Shown: positions 32,710-41,616 of the stretch, one piece after another
Numbering within the stretch: position 1 is the stretch's first letter
Layout: every line of letters begins with the position of its first letter
Source of the DNA: an uncultured Eubacteriales bacterium
GTDB taxonomy: Bacteria > Bacillota > Clostridia > Christensenellales > Aristaeellaceae
Direction of reading: 5' to 3'
Assembly: GCA_902795275.1 (NCBI GenBank)
Contig: CADBKQ010000026.1
Coordinates: 1-64,000 of the forward strand
Length of the DNA: 64,000 nucleotides
The notes under the pieces: model-generated
What the model was told of the DNA's origin: nothing
The model's database searches: none
The model's input: only the letters and a program-made list of their open reading frames with translations
Translations under genes and position numbers: made by a program

Positions 32710-33920
32710 AATACGAACCCCCTCCATTCTGTTTCCGCTTCCACCGGCCCGCTGCCCGCGGGAATCAGCAAAAACGCGTTGTAGCCGATGGTGCTGGACA
32801 GCACCACGTTGCCCTGGTCGGAAGAAGCGTCAAAGCGCACGGCGCCGTCCTCCAATACCAACCGTCCCCGCAGGATGCGGTCAGCGGGACTTTTCTTGCG
32901 GAAGCCGCGAATCAGCCTGGCCCGGATGGGCTGCGGAAGGGCGTCCTTTTTGCCGCACAGCTTCCGGATGGCGGGCAGAACGCAGGCGCAGAAGTTTGTC
33001 ACCGCCGAAGCCGGATTGCCGGAAAGACCGAGCGCCAGCTTGTTTCCCGCCGCTCCGTAGGCGCAGGCCATGCCCGGCTTCATCGCCACGCCGCGCACCA
33101 GCAGTTCCACGCCTGCCCGGGTCATTGCTTCGGGCGTCACGTCCCAGTCGCCCACCGACACGCCGCCGGTGAGGATCACCGCGTCGCAAGTCTGAATCCC
33201 CTGAGCAATCAAGCTGGTGATGGCGTCCGCTTCATCCCCGGCCAGGCCGAGATAGCGCACGGCGCAGCCTTCCTTTTCCAGCAGCGCGGTCAGGCTGGCC
33301 CGGTTGGCGTTATAGATCTTCCCGGTTTCCAGCGGCTCCCCGGCTTCCGTTACTTCGCTGCCGGTGGAGATCAGGCCGATGACCGGTTTCCGATAGACCT
33401 GCACCCGCGCCAGCCCCTGAGAAGCCAGCGTACCCGCTAAACCGGGGTCGATCACCGTGCCGCAAGCCGCCAGCAGGCTGTCCTTCTTCACGTCCTCGCC
33501 GCGTTTCACGATGTTGTCCCCGGACTTGAGGGGCGAAAACAGGGTAACGGTATCGTCGGTGAACTGCGTCTTTTCAAACATGATCACGCAGTCCGCGCCG
33601 TCGGGAATCGCCGCCCCGGTCATCAGGTGCGCCGCCTGGCCGGGCAAAACGGGTTTTGTGCCGACATTCCCAGCGGGAATTGTTTCTGTGATCGTCAGTG
33701 TGACCGGATGTTCCGGGGACGCATCGGCAACATCAGCAGAACGCAGGGCGTAACCGTCGTAAGCGGAACGGTCGAAGGGCGGCACATCCGCCGCCGCCCG
33801 CAGGTCAAAGCCCAGCACCCGCCCGCCGCCCGCTTCCAGCGGTATGATTTCGGTTTCCACCGGAAGGGCCCGTTCCAGCAGCAGGTCCCGGGCTTCCGTC
33901 CAGTCAGCGTTTTTCAGCAT
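32706..33920 (-). CDS. moeA: Molybdopterin molybdenumtransferase MoeA
   Basis: 404 residues, the normal length. Characteristic segments are PPFDRSAYDGYALRSADV, HLMTGAAIPDGADCVIMFE, GLISTGSEVTEAGEPL, VILTGGVSVGDWDVTPEAM and LALGLSGNPASA. It inserts molybdate (or tungstate) into adenylylated molybdopterin. It follows modC by 4 bases and overlaps the next gene, so metal import and insertion are expressed together. Confidence 0.95.
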   Translation of the reverse strand: MLKNADWTEARDLLLERALPVETEIIPLEAGGGRVLGFDLRAAADVPPFDRSAYDGYALRSADVADASPEHPVTLTITETIPAGNVGTKPVLPGQAAHLMTGAAIPDGADCVIMFEKTQFTDDTVTLFSPLKSGDNIVKRGEDVKKDSLLAACGTVIDPGLAGTLASQGLARVQVYRKPVIGLISTGSEVTEAGEPLETGKIYNANRASLTALLEKEGCAVRYLGLAGDEADAITSLIAQGIQTCDAVILTGGVSVGDWDVTPEAMTRAGVELLVRGVAMKPGMACAYGAAGNKLALGLSGNPASAVTNFCACVLPAIRKLCGKKDALPQPIRARLIRGFRKKSPADRILRGRLVLEDGAVRFDASSDQGNVVLSSTIGYNAFLLIPAGSGPVEAETEWRGFVL

Positions 33921-33924
33921 GGTA

Positions 33925-34968
33925 TCAACCCCTCAATTGCAGGATATCTTTCATGGGAAAATGCACGGTCAGTTCCTGGGCTTTCAACCGTTCCCACGCG
34001 GGCTTTTCCATTTCCCAGCCGATGGGAACCGCGCCTTCCTTCGCGTCCACGGGGCGCAGCATCACGGTGAAGGAGAAGGGATTCTCGATCACCTCTTCCA
34101 CCCGGCAGCGGAAGGCGTTTTCTCCTTCTCCGGGCTGGATGCTGTGCATGCGGATGCCCAGCGTGTCCGTATCCGCTTCCAGCGGCAGGGCCAGCGGGAT
34201 GCCCCAGTCCAGGGCTTCCGCGTGATGATCGTCCAGGCGGCGGATGGCGGATACATTCTTGCAGCCCGTCAGGATGCAGGCCGCCCGGGTGCCGGGGTCG
34301 CGGAACACTTCATCCCGGGTGCCGATGCGCTCGATCTGCCCTTCCCGCAGGATGGCGACCCGGTCCGCCATGCGGAACACCTCGTCCCGGTTATGGGACA
34401 CCAGCAGCACGGTCTTTCCAAACCGGCGGATCACCTGCCGCGCCTCCTGCTCCATTAAGAACCGCAGGTGGCTGTCCAGGGCGGAGAAGGGCTCGTCCAG
34501 CATGAGGATTTCCGGCTTGCCGATCATGATCCGGGCCAGGGCTGTGCGCTGCTGCTGCCCGCCGGACAACTGCCCTGGAAGGCGGTCTTTCAGTTCCGCC
34601 AGGCCAAAGGCGTTCAGCGCGTCCGCCACCGCCTTGTCAAGCGCCGGGCCTTTCAGAAACGCCCTTGCGCCGCAGGCCACGTTCTGGCCCACCGTCATCT
34701 GGGGGAACAGGGCGTAGTGCTGGAACATCAGCCCCACCCGGCGCTGCTGGGGTTTCAGGTCAATGCGCTTTTCACTGTCGAACAGCGTCACGCCGTCCAG
34801 GACGATGCGCCCCCGGTCGGGTTTTTCAATCCCGGCGATGCAGCGGAGGGTCATGCTCTTGCCGCAGCCGGAAGCCCCCAGCAGGGCCAGCGTTTCATGG
34901 CCCGCTTCAAAGGCGGCGCGGAGGGTGAAGCCTTTGAACCGCTTTTCGATGTCCACCGTCAGGGCCAC
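33925..34968 (-). CDS. modC: Molybdate ABC transporter ATP-binding protein ModC
   Basis: 347 residues. Walker A GASGCGKS (31-38), signature LSGGQQQRTALARIM and Walker B region ILMLDEPFSALDS are present, with a C-terminal regulatory region (about 230-347) as in ModC. It energises ModAB. It lies 3 bases after modB and upstream of moeA. Confidence 0.93.
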   Translation of the reverse strand: MALTVDIEKRFKGFTLRAAFEAGHETLALLGASGCGKSMTLRCIAGIEKPDRGRIVLDGVTLFDSEKRIDLKPQQRRVGLMFQHYALFPQMTVGQNVACGARAFLKGPALDKAVADALNAFGLAELKDRLPGQLSGGQQQRTALARIMIGKPEILMLDEPFSALDSHLRFLMEQEARQVIRRFGKTVLLVSHNRDEVFRMADRVAILREGQIERIGTRDEVFRDPGTRAACILTGCKNVSAIRRLDDHHAEALDWGIPLALPLEADTDTLGIRMHSIQPGEGENAFRCRVEEVIENPFSFTVMLRPVDAKEGAVPIGWEMEKPAWERLKAQELTVHFPMKDILQLRG

Positions 34969-34971
34969 GGC

Positions 34972-35634
34972 TCACCGCCTCCTTTCCCGCTTTTCCAGCA
35001 GGTTCACCGCCAGCAGCACCACAAAGGAGATGGCCATATTCACCAGCACCCAGCGGAAGGCGAGCCCGTCCTCATTGATGCGCCAGAGCTGGTACACGGT
35101 GGTGGAGATGGTGGCCGTGCGGCCCGGGGTGTAGCCCGCGATCATGCTGGTGGCCCCATATTCTCCCAGCGCCCGGGCAAAGGCCAGCACCGTGCCCGCC
35201 AGGATCCCGGGGCGGCAGGAAGGCATCCGAATCTTCCAGAAAATGTAGGTGTTGCTCAGGCCCAGAGTTTTTCCCGCCGCCGCCAGGCTTTCGTCAAAGC
35301 TCTCAAACGCCCCGCGGCACGTGCGGTACATGAGCGGGAAAATGACCACGGCGGTGGCGAAGATGGCCGACCACCAGTTCATCGTGAGGCGCAGGCCGAA
35401 ATGCTCCAGGAGAAACGCGCCCACGGGACGCCTCGGCCCCAGCAGCCGCAGCAGCAGAAAGCCCACCACCGTCGGCGGCAGCACCAGCGGCAGCGTCAGG
35501 ATCACGTCCAGCGCGCCCTTCACCGCCCGCGGCGCTTTGGCAATGTAATACGCCGCCAGAATGCCCAGGAAAAAAATGATGGCCGTGCTGATGCCCGCAA
35601 TGCGCAGCGAATTCCACAGGGGATACAGATCCAC
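34972..35634 (-). CDS. modB: Molybdate ABC transporter permease ModB
   Basis: 220 residues when started at the GTG at 35634, which has GGAAAGGA at good spacing; an upstream TTG at 35682 is less likely. About five membrane segments and the permease EAA-type loop (AAGKTLGLSNTYIFWKIRMP) are visible. The family match to molybdate/tungstate permeases is strengthened by modA and modC. It is separated from modA by the 0.35-kb hairpin element C, an unusual gap inside a mod operon. Confidence 0.92.
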   Translation of the reverse strand: MDLYPLWNSLRIAGISTAIIFFLGILAAYYIAKAPRAVKGALDVILTLPLVLPPTVVGFLLLRLLGPRRPVGAFLLEHFGLRLTMNWWSAIFATAVVIFPLMYRTCRGAFESFDESLAAAGKTLGLSNTYIFWKIRMPSCRPGILAGTVLAFARALGEYGATSMIAGYTPGRTATISTTVYQLWRINEDGLAFRWVLVNMAISFVVLLAVNLLEKRERRR

Positions 35635-35704
35635 GTAGTTCGTCCTTTCCGTTTCCACAATAGCAATCACTGACAATAGCAATGCAGAAGCCCTACAAGA
35701 AGGC

Positions 35705-36055
35705 TACGTTGGGGCCTCCGCGGCCCCAAACCCCGCGGCAAGGGATTTCATCCCTTGCATCCCAATAAGCGATATTACTCCGTTGGAAAAACCCGACAAC
35801 TTCCGCTTGGCGCGCTGGGGTTTACGAAAGTTTGAGGGCTTCTGGCCCAAGAAAGCCGGGAAAAACCCAGGGGGAAAGCTCACTTTCCCCTGGGGATTAT
35901 TCCCAGGCTTTCCCCGGATGCAAAGCATCCGGGTTGGCGGCTTCGCCGCCGGGCCAGAAGCACATGTAAAAGTCAAGCAACATCCGCTATTGCGGGTCCA
36001 GGGCGGTCACCGCCCTGGTGGGGTGCGGGGCAAAGCCCCGCCGTTCCCTTTCTTT
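35705..36055 (-). repeat. Tri-loop hairpin element, copy C (inside mod operon)
   Basis: A reverse-oriented copy of the element, about 0.35 kb because the variable middle segment is shorter. It keeps the hairpins GCGGGGC/GCCCCGC, CCAGGGCGG-TGA-CCGCCCTGG, GGCGGC-GAA-GCCGCC, CCGGATGC-TTT-GCATCCGG, GCAAGGGAT-GAA-ATCCCTTGC and the terminal one, here TTGGGGCC/GGCCCCAA instead of CTGGGGGC/GCCCCCAG in copy B. It fills the modA-modB gap and must be transcribed with the operon. Confidence 0.92.
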
Positions 36056-36109
36056 CGCCCCAAGGCGCAAACACCGGCGGAGCGGATGGCTCTCCGCCGG
36101 CGGGGAAGG

Positions 36110-36934
36110 TTATTCGTGCATAGGAGAGAAGCCCACGGCCCGGAACACGGCGTCGGCGGTTTCGGAGGTGAGGAAGGCCAGGAAGTCGCGGGCGATGTCC
36201 TCATGCTTTGTGATGTTCAGCACGGCGGCGGGATAGATCACCTGGCCGCACATGTCCTTGGTGGCGGTATCCACCACGGTCAGGCTGGCGGAAAAGGCGT
36301 CGGTGGCGTAGATAATGCCGCAGTCCACCGCCGCTTCGCTGACCTGGGTGGTGACTTCCTTCACGTTGCTGCCGTAGGTGAGGACGCCGCTTTTGGCAAG
36401 GGCTTCCTCGTCCAGGCCAAAGAAGGCGAAGATTTTCTGGGTGTACTGGCCCACAGGCACGTCGCTGTTGCCCATGGCCAGCAGCAGGTTGCCGTCCTTG
36501 AGACCCTGCACCAACGCATCGTAGCTGTCAATGCCCTTGGGATTGCCTTCCGGTACGGCCAGGGCCACCTTGTTTTCCAGCAGGTTGATGCGGGTGCCTT
36601 GCAGCACGAAGTCCAGACCCGCGGTGTTCACGGCGGGGTCGGCTTCCTTGTCCAGCTGGTTCATCTGCTTGGGCGCGGCGGAAATGAACACGTCGCACTC
36701 CGCGCCGTTTTCGATCTGGGTTTTCAGAGTGCCGGAGGAATCGAAGTTGTACACGATGGTGACGCCGGGATGCTCCGCTTCGTAGACCGCTTTCAGCTCG
36801 GTCAGGGTTTCGGTCATGGACGCGGCGGCGAATACGATCAGCTCCACCGGCTTGGCGGTCTCCGCCGCACCAGCGCCAATGCACAATGCCAGAACGCACA
36901 GCAGGCACAGGATGCTTTTCATCAGCTTGTTCAT
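36110..36934 (-). CDS. modA: Molybdate-binding protein ModA
   Basis: 274 residues. An N-terminal signal peptide (KSILCLLCVLALCIGAGA) is followed by ELIVFAAASMTETLTELKAVY, the start of a ModA/WtpA-type periplasmic binding fold, and later FDSSGTLKTQIENGAECDVFISA. It captures molybdate or tungstate outside the cell for ModBC. GGAGG precedes the ATG. A leader of roughly 0.36 kb from the mapped candidate promoter precedes it. Confidence 0.93.
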   Translation of the reverse strand: MNKLMKSILCLLCVLALCIGAGAAETAKPVELIVFAAASMTETLTELKAVYEAEHPGVTIVYNFDSSGTLKTQIENGAECDVFISAAPKQMNQLDKEADPAVNTAGLDFVLQGTRINLLENKVALAVPEGNPKGIDSYDALVQGLKDGNLLLAMGNSDVPVGQYTQKIFAFFGLDEEALAKSGVLTYGSNVKEVTTQVSEAAVDCGIIYATDAFSASLTVVDTATKDMCGQVIYPAAVLNITKHEDIARDFLAFLTSETADAVFRAVGFSPMHE

Positions 36935-36959
36935 AGTGTTCCTCCTTCATTGGATAAGA

Positions 36960-37060
36960 TGTCCGTCTTCTTAGAAACGGAGGGTACACAAACAAGCCGC
37001 CATCCAGGCCGCGTGCTCCGCCGTCTCCTTTCCAAAAGGGAGGCTGGCCCGTTTCCAGTG
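36960..37060 (-). promoter_or_regulatory. Candidate molybdenum-cofactor riboswitch region in modA leader
   Basis: The modA leader is long and GC-rich and, on the minus strand, contains GCCTCCC, a GGAAAGGAG segment, paired GGCCTGG/GGCGGC-type blocks and TACCCTCCG shortly before modA. Position (upstream of mod/moa genes) and the CCUCC-containing elements recall the Moco RNA motif. I cannot fold or score it here, so this is a proposal. Confidence 0.4.
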
Positions 37061-37066
37061 CCAACC

Positions 37067-37186
37067 CTATGCGAAAGCCCGGCGGATGCTTTGGCAAACA
37101 AAAATCCGCGCACCCTGAAAAGGATACACGGACAAAACGGCAAACACAGCCTGTGCATCCTTGCGCAGACTGCCGCCTTTGTTCAT
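37067..37186 (-). CDS. Possible 39-residue leader peptide upstream of modA
   Basis: An ATG with an excellent AAAAGGAG ribosome-binding site 4 bases upstream opens a 39-codon frame starting MNKGGSLRKDAQAVF and ending SIRRAFA. It lies inside the transcribed leader of the molybdenum operon. No homologue is recognised. It could be a genuine small protein, a regulatory upstream ORF, or chance. Confidence 0.35.
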   Translation of the reverse strand: MNKGGSLRKDAQAVFAVLSVYPFQGARIFVCQSIRRAFA

Positions 37187-37303
37187 GTCTCCTTTTCAAA
37201 TACGGAAGGTGCAGCCGTTTCCCGCTGCGCCCTGAACCGAGCTTTCGGCGCGGCCCAGGCTCCATAGCGTGCGCCACAGGAGCAAGGGCTCGAAGACATT
37301 GTT

Positions 37304-37332
37304 ATCATACCATGGACAAGCGGCTGTGTCAA
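37304..37332 (-). promoter_or_regulatory. Promoter of the molybdenum operon
   Basis: On the minus strand TTGACA (37327-37332) and TATGAT (37304-37309) are separated by exactly 17 bases. The -35 overlaps the last codons of the serine hydrolase gene. Transcription from here gives a leader of roughly 0.36 kb before modA. Confidence 0.75.
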
Positions 37333-38672
37333 TGACGCGATGCATCCGCCAGGACGCCCGTCGCCACGCCTTCGTAGCCATGGGTCATGGGGTCGTAGGA
37401 CCGGCGGCCCTGGACGGTGGCGGTGTTCCCCTGGAAGTGAATCAGCATGTCAAAGCCGCAGGGGGAGTCCCCGATGGCATAGCAGCGGATACGGAGCAGG
37501 TCTTTGTCCACCCAGCCGCCGCAGGCCAGACCGGGTACGCTGGGATAGCCGGGGAAGCCGATTTCCCTGTTCTCTCCCCGGCCGAAGGGAAGCTCGCATT
37601 TCCCGTGGGCGTTTTCGTAATACAGGCAGTCGCCCTTCAATTGCAGGGACTTCATCTGCATCTGGTTGCCTTCGGGGAACTGATACACCCCGGTTTCGGG
37701 GATGCCGAAGGCCGGATGGTCGGGAACGGTGTGGCAGGCCAGTTCCAGCGTGACCGGCTCCATATCCTCTTTCCCGATATAGGGATAGATTTCCTCAAAG
37801 AAAGCGTCGTACAGCCGCTGGATGCCCCAGGGATCCAGGCGCACGTCGGCGATGGTGGAGAGTACGGTCTTTTTATCCGGACACACGATGGCCAGCTGGC
37901 CGCCCATGCCGTACATCACCCAGCCCGCGCGGGTGCGCCAGCACTGCCAGCAGTAGCCGTACTGCTCTTCCTCGTTGGCCTGTATGAGCGTGTCGATGTG
38001 CTTTTCCGTCATTTCTTTGGCGAACCAGGCGGGCACGATGCCCTCGCCGCCGTTCAGCAGGCAAAGGGCTACCCGGTGCAGATCCCGCAGGCTCATGCAC
38101 AGGCCCGTGCCGCCCTGGCAGCAGCCGGAGGGGTCGCGCAGCCAGGAACGCTCATCCTGGCAGCCCAGGGGCTTGAACAGCCTGTCTTCCAGGAAGTCGA
38201 TGGTCTCCTGGCCGCTTATGCGCTTCACCAGCGCGGCGAACACCTGGGAGCAGCCGGTGTCGTAATAGAACACGCTGCCCGGGGCGTGGGTGGGCGTGCC
38301 GGTGAAGAAGGGCTTCGCCCAGTCCTCGTCCACGCCTTCCCGGTACTGCGTCCAGCGGTAGCAGGTGGCCATGCGCAGCATATCCCGGATGGTCAGCCAG
38401 GTCAGCCAGGGAGAGGGATTCTCCGGCAGATAGTCCCGGAAATAATCGCAGATATGATCGTCCAGGCCCAGCTTGCCTTCGTCCAGCAGCATGCCGATGG
38501 CAAGGACGGTCATGGTCTTGCTGACAGAATACATCCGGTGAGGCTGGCCTTCCCGGAACGGCACGTAGTACGCTTTCGCTTTTTCCTGCCCGTCTACCGT
38601 CAGAATAAAGCCGTGCATGTTCACGTCCTCTTTTTGCAGGCGGTTCACGAAGGATTGAATACAATTGTTCAT
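37329..38672 (-). CDS. Serine hydrolase of the beta-lactamase/PBP-like family
   Basis: 447 residues. The SxxK catalytic motif SVSK lies at 49-52 (RMYSVSKTMTVLAIGMLLDEGKL), and a tyrosine motif YYDTG corresponds to YxN/YxS of class C-type enzymes and esterases. There is no signal peptide, which argues for a cytosolic esterase or amidase, not an antibiotic-hydrolysing enzyme. In this position, last in the pectin cluster, it may deacylate oligosaccharides; this is inference. GGAG lies 6-9 bases before the ATG, and hairpin H4 separates it from GH105. Confidence 0.8.
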   Translation of the reverse strand: MNNCIQSFVNRLQKEDVNMHGFILTVDGQEKAKAYYVPFREGQPHRMYSVSKTMTVLAIGMLLDEGKLGLDDHICDYFRDYLPENPSPWLTWLTIRDMLRMATCYRWTQYREGVDEDWAKPFFTGTPTHAPGSVFYYDTGCSQVFAALVKRISGQETIDFLEDRLFKPLGCQDERSWLRDPSGCCQGGTGLCMSLRDLHRVALCLLNGGEGIVPAWFAKEMTEKHIDTLIQANEEEQYGYCWQCWRTRAGWVMYGMGGQLAIVCPDKKTVLSTIADVRLDPWGIQRLYDAFFEEIYPYIGKEDMEPVTLELACHTVPDHPAFGIPETGVYQFPEGNQMQMKSLQLKGDCLYYENAHGKCELPFGRGENREIGFPGYPSVPGLACGGWVDKDLLRIRCYAIGDSPCGFDMLIHFQGNTATVQGRRSYDPMTHGYEGVATGVLADASRH

Positions 38673-38707
38673 AGTGTTCTCCTTTCAGGGGCACTTTAAG
38701 TATCAGA

Positions 38708-38806
38708 GGGATTAGGGAATAGGGATTAGTCATTTTGTTTTATCGTTGGTTTCCAATCGTATCGTACATGATTTTTGCTAATCCCTAATCCCTATTCCCT
38801 AATCCC
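38708..38806. repeat. Heptad-arm hairpin element H4 (ATTAGGG class)
   Basis: Left arm 38708-38729 (GGGATTAGGGAATAGGGATT...), inverted right arm 38778-38806, loop 48 bases. Its right arm overlaps the end of the GH105 gene: the TAG stop codon is part of a TTAGGG unit of the element. The left end is 36 bases before the serine hydrolase start. Confidence 0.9.
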
Positions 38807-39899
38807 ACCGTTGTTCCTCGCACGCCGCCTGGATATAGGCTCCCGTAGCTTTCAAATCCCAGCTGACCACATTTTCGCTGATATAGTAATCGAAGGTACC
38901 ATCCCGCCCGGTGTTTCCGCCCAGGCCCGCGCCCTGGCAGCACTTAGCGACGAAGGTTTCCCCGTTCTTCATCCGGCCCACGAAATGCCGCTGGATGGCT
39001 TCAAAGGACTTTTGCGCCTCTTTGCCATACCCGCCCGGCAGATAGCCCAGCCGCGCGCCTTTCAGAATCGCATAGCAGATGAGGCAGGAGGCAGAGGATT
39101 CGGCATAATTCCCCAGCCTGCCGGGGCAGTCCAGCACCTGGAGCCAGACCCCGTCCTGCCGGATGGACAGCAGCTTTTGGGACAGGGTTCGGAAAATTTC
39201 CGACACTTCCGCATAAAGCGCATTGATTTTGGGCAGCAGCTCCAGGCTGTCCACCAAAGCCGCCATGTACCAGCCCACGGCCCGGCCCCAGGCGTGAGGG
39301 GCGCGGCCCGTTTCCGGGTCGGCCCAAATCTGCTGTTTTTTTTCGTCCCAGCCATGGCAGGGCAGGCCCGTTTCCGGGTTCAGGGTGTGCCGCCAGGCCA
39401 GCACCAACTGCTTCGCCGCGTCGGTCTGGGCGGCTTCGTCGGGGCCGAAGGCGGCTTCGTATTGCAGATAGAAGGGAATCGCCATGTGCTGGCCGTCCAG
39501 CCACATCTGATAGGGGTAGACCTGCTTGTGCCAGAACCCGCCGTCGCTGGTGCGGGGCTGGTCATCCAGCTGGGTGCGCAGAAGCGCCGCGGCCTTCTTG
39601 TATTTTTCCATGCATGTGATCTGCCACAGGAAAATCAGCTGCTTGCCGATGCAAAGAAAATCCAGGTTGAACGCTTCCCGGCTGTATCCTCCGGGGTCGC
39701 CCGCACCGTCTACCATGTCGTCCAGGGCGTAAAAGATGTAATCATAATATTTCCTGTCGCCGGTGAAGGCCCAGAGCATTTCCATGCCCCGCCACACCAC
39801 GCTGAAATCATAGCTCCATTTATACCGCAGCAACCCGTACCTTTGCATCAGGCTGTCCGCCACGGCCTCCGCCGAATGGGGCAGGTATTCGGTCAGCAT
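38799..39899 (-). CDS. GH105 unsaturated rhamnogalacturonyl hydrolase-like enzyme
   Basis: 366 residues. An (alpha/alpha)6-barrel protein with MWLDGQHMAIPFYLQYE and GRAPHAWGRAVGWYMAALVDSLELLP, hallmarks of GH105 (YteR/RhiN type), in which an aspartate in the MWLD region acts as general acid/base. It removes unsaturated galacturonyl residues from oligosaccharides produced by pectate or rhamnogalacturonan lyases. No signal peptide, so it acts after import. It overlaps the upstream CE8-CE12 gene by 7 bases. Its stop codon is provided by hairpin element H4. Confidence 0.9.
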   Translation of the reverse strand: MLTEYLPHSAEAVADSLMQRYGLLRYKWSYDFSVVWRGMEMLWAFTGDRKYYDYIFYALDDMVDGAGDPGGYSREAFNLDFLCIGKQLIFLWQITCMEKYKKAAALLRTQLDDQPRTSDGGFWHKQVYPYQMWLDGQHMAIPFYLQYEAAFGPDEAAQTDAAKQLVLAWRHTLNPETGLPCHGWDEKKQQIWADPETGRAPHAWGRAVGWYMAALVDSLELLPKINALYAEVSEIFRTLSQKLLSIRQDGVWLQVLDCPGRLGNYAESSASCLICYAILKGARLGYLPGGYGKEAQKSFEAIQRHFVGRMKNGETFVAKCCQGAGLGGNTGRDGTFDYYISENVVSWDLKATGAYIQAACEEQRWD

Positions 39900-41593
39900 A
39901 GCACGCTGTCCTCCGCGGCCACCAGACCGGAAAAATCGGCAGCTTCCGCTTTCTCCAGATCCGCTTCCGGCTGTCCGGGCGATTGCAGCCGGTTCAGGAA
40001 CAGCATGGCGATCCGCACCGCGCCTTCCTCCCGGAGATGGCTGTTATCCTGCAAGCCGTCCGGATAGTTCTTGCTGCCCGCGGGGACGTGGCAGAAGATG
40101 CGTTTCGTGCCTTCCGCGCCCAGCTTGCTGAACAGCTGCGCGGCGGCTTTTTCCAGGTCAACGAGCCGCACGCCGCGGTATGCCGCCAGATCCCGCATGG
40201 CGTCGGGATACGGGCCGTGGGTGGGAACGAGCTTGCCGTCGTCGCTGAACAGCCGCCGGGGGATGGGCGTGACCAGGATGGGTTCCGCGCCCTGCCGCCG
40301 GGCCGCATCGATGTACATGCCCAGGTATTCCGGGTAGGTGATGCGGGGATTGGTGGAGCGCTCGGCGTCGGGCTTTTCGTCGTTGTGGGAGAAGGACACG
40401 ATCAATTTATCGCCCCTCCGCAGGCAGAGCTCGATGAAGTTCAGCCGTTTTTCAGCGATGAAGCTCTTGCTGCTCCTGCCGTTCACCGCGCAGTTTTCCA
40501 CAAAGACATTCTCCGGCAGCAGGCTTTGCAGCTTCTGGCCCCAGCCCATCATGGGATACACGGCCTCGGGATAGTTCGCCATGGTGGAATCGCCGCAGAG
40601 GAACCAGGTGGGCGTGCGCCTGTCGGGCCGCCAGCTGTCGGGGCCGCCGATCACGTCGGGGATGGTATAGCAGGCCGCTTCCTCGGCGTTCATGCGCTTT
40701 TGGCTGGGATGGCGGGGGCTCTGGTCCGCCCGGACGCCGGTGGTGCCATACTCGGCGTAGCGCTCCGTAACCACCTTGATTTCGTCCCAGTCCGCGAAGC
40801 CCTGGGGGGCTACATGCTCGTCCATGTCGCAGTCCAGGAACACGGTGCGGCTGAACCTGCGCCAGGGGCGGCCCAGGAAGCCCTGGCCTTCCTCGCATTC
40901 TCCGGTCAGCCTGCACTGGTGGAACACCAGGCCGTAGGGCTGAATCTCCGGCGTGTTGGCGGCGGTGTACATGCCGCCCCGCTTGTTCATGAACAGGGTG
41001 CAGCGCTCGAACCAGCAGCGGTATGGGCCGAAGATGAAGTCCACGTCCCCCTGGATGAAGCAGTCCTCGAAGTATTGGCGGCTCTGGGTGGGCGGGCAGT
41101 CGCCCACGAATTCCACCACTTCGGCCCGGCCCCTGCGCCCGCCGTAGAAGTTGATGACCTTCTGCATCAACGGGCCGCAGAACAGGGTATCCTGATGGGC
41201 GATCATGCGCACGTTGCGCCACACGCCCCGGTCGCCCGCCGCGTACACCGCTACGGCCTGGCCCACGTCGCGCCCGTCCCCCGCGTCGTTGCGGATGGTC
41301 AGGTTTTCCACTTCCACGTTGTTGCCCATCACGATGAAGGTGGCGGACAGGAAGGTGCCGCGGTCGTTGCCGTTTTCGTCCTTGTCCAGAGCGCAGCCCT
41401 TGGCGGTGATAATTGTCCTGTCCCGCGCTTCGCCGATAATGCGCACGTTGTCCTTGTCCACCACCACGCGCTCCTGGTATTCGTCCATGCGCACAAGCAG
41501 GATGTTAGGCGTCCGCCCTCCGCCCGGGATAGCGTCGATGGCCTGCTGGATGGATGTAAAATCTCCGCTACCGTCTTTGGCAATGATATACAT
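39893..41593 (-). CDS. Pectinesterase (CE8) fused to rhamnogalacturonan acetylesterase (CE12)
   Basis: 566 residues from the ATG at 41593 (AAGGAGG upstream; the longer frame runs into hairpin H5). Residues 1-300 form a CE8 beta-helix with catalytic-type residues Q112 (GQAVA), D135 (AHQDTLF), D185 (GDVDFIFG) and R242 (LGRPWRRF). Residues 325-560 are an SGNH esterase of CE12 type: GDST (334-337), NGRSSKSF, SFSHND and DNSHLREEG. One protein could thus remove both methyl esters and acetyl groups from pectin fragments. No signal peptide, so the substrate is probably imported oligosaccharide. Confidence 0.93.
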   Translation of the reverse strand: MYIIAKDGSGDFTSIQQAIDAIPGGGRTPNILLVRMDEYQERVVVDKDNVRIIGEARDRTIITAKGCALDKDENGNDRGTFLSATFIVMGNNVEVENLTIRNDAGDGRDVGQAVAVYAAGDRGVWRNVRMIAHQDTLFCGPLMQKVINFYGGRRGRAEVVEFVGDCPPTQSRQYFEDCFIQGDVDFIFGPYRCWFERCTLFMNKRGGMYTAANTPEIQPYGLVFHQCRLTGECEEGQGFLGRPWRRFSRTVFLDCDMDEHVAPQGFADWDEIKVVTERYAEYGTTGVRADQSPRHPSQKRMNAEEAACYTIPDVIGGPDSWRPDRRTPTWFLCGDSTMANYPEAVYPMMGWGQKLQSLLPENVFVENCAVNGRSSKSFIAEKRLNFIELCLRRGDKLIVSFSHNDEKPDAERSTNPRITYPEYLGMYIDAARRQGAEPILVTPIPRRLFSDDGKLVPTHGPYPDAMRDLAAYRGVRLVDLEKAAAQLFSKLGAEGTKRIFCHVPAGSKNYPDGLQDNSHLREEGAVRIAMLFLNRLQSPGQPEADLEKAEAADFSGLVAAEDSVLC

Positions 41594-41616
41594 TGATTTG
41601 CCTCCTTTTTCATTGG

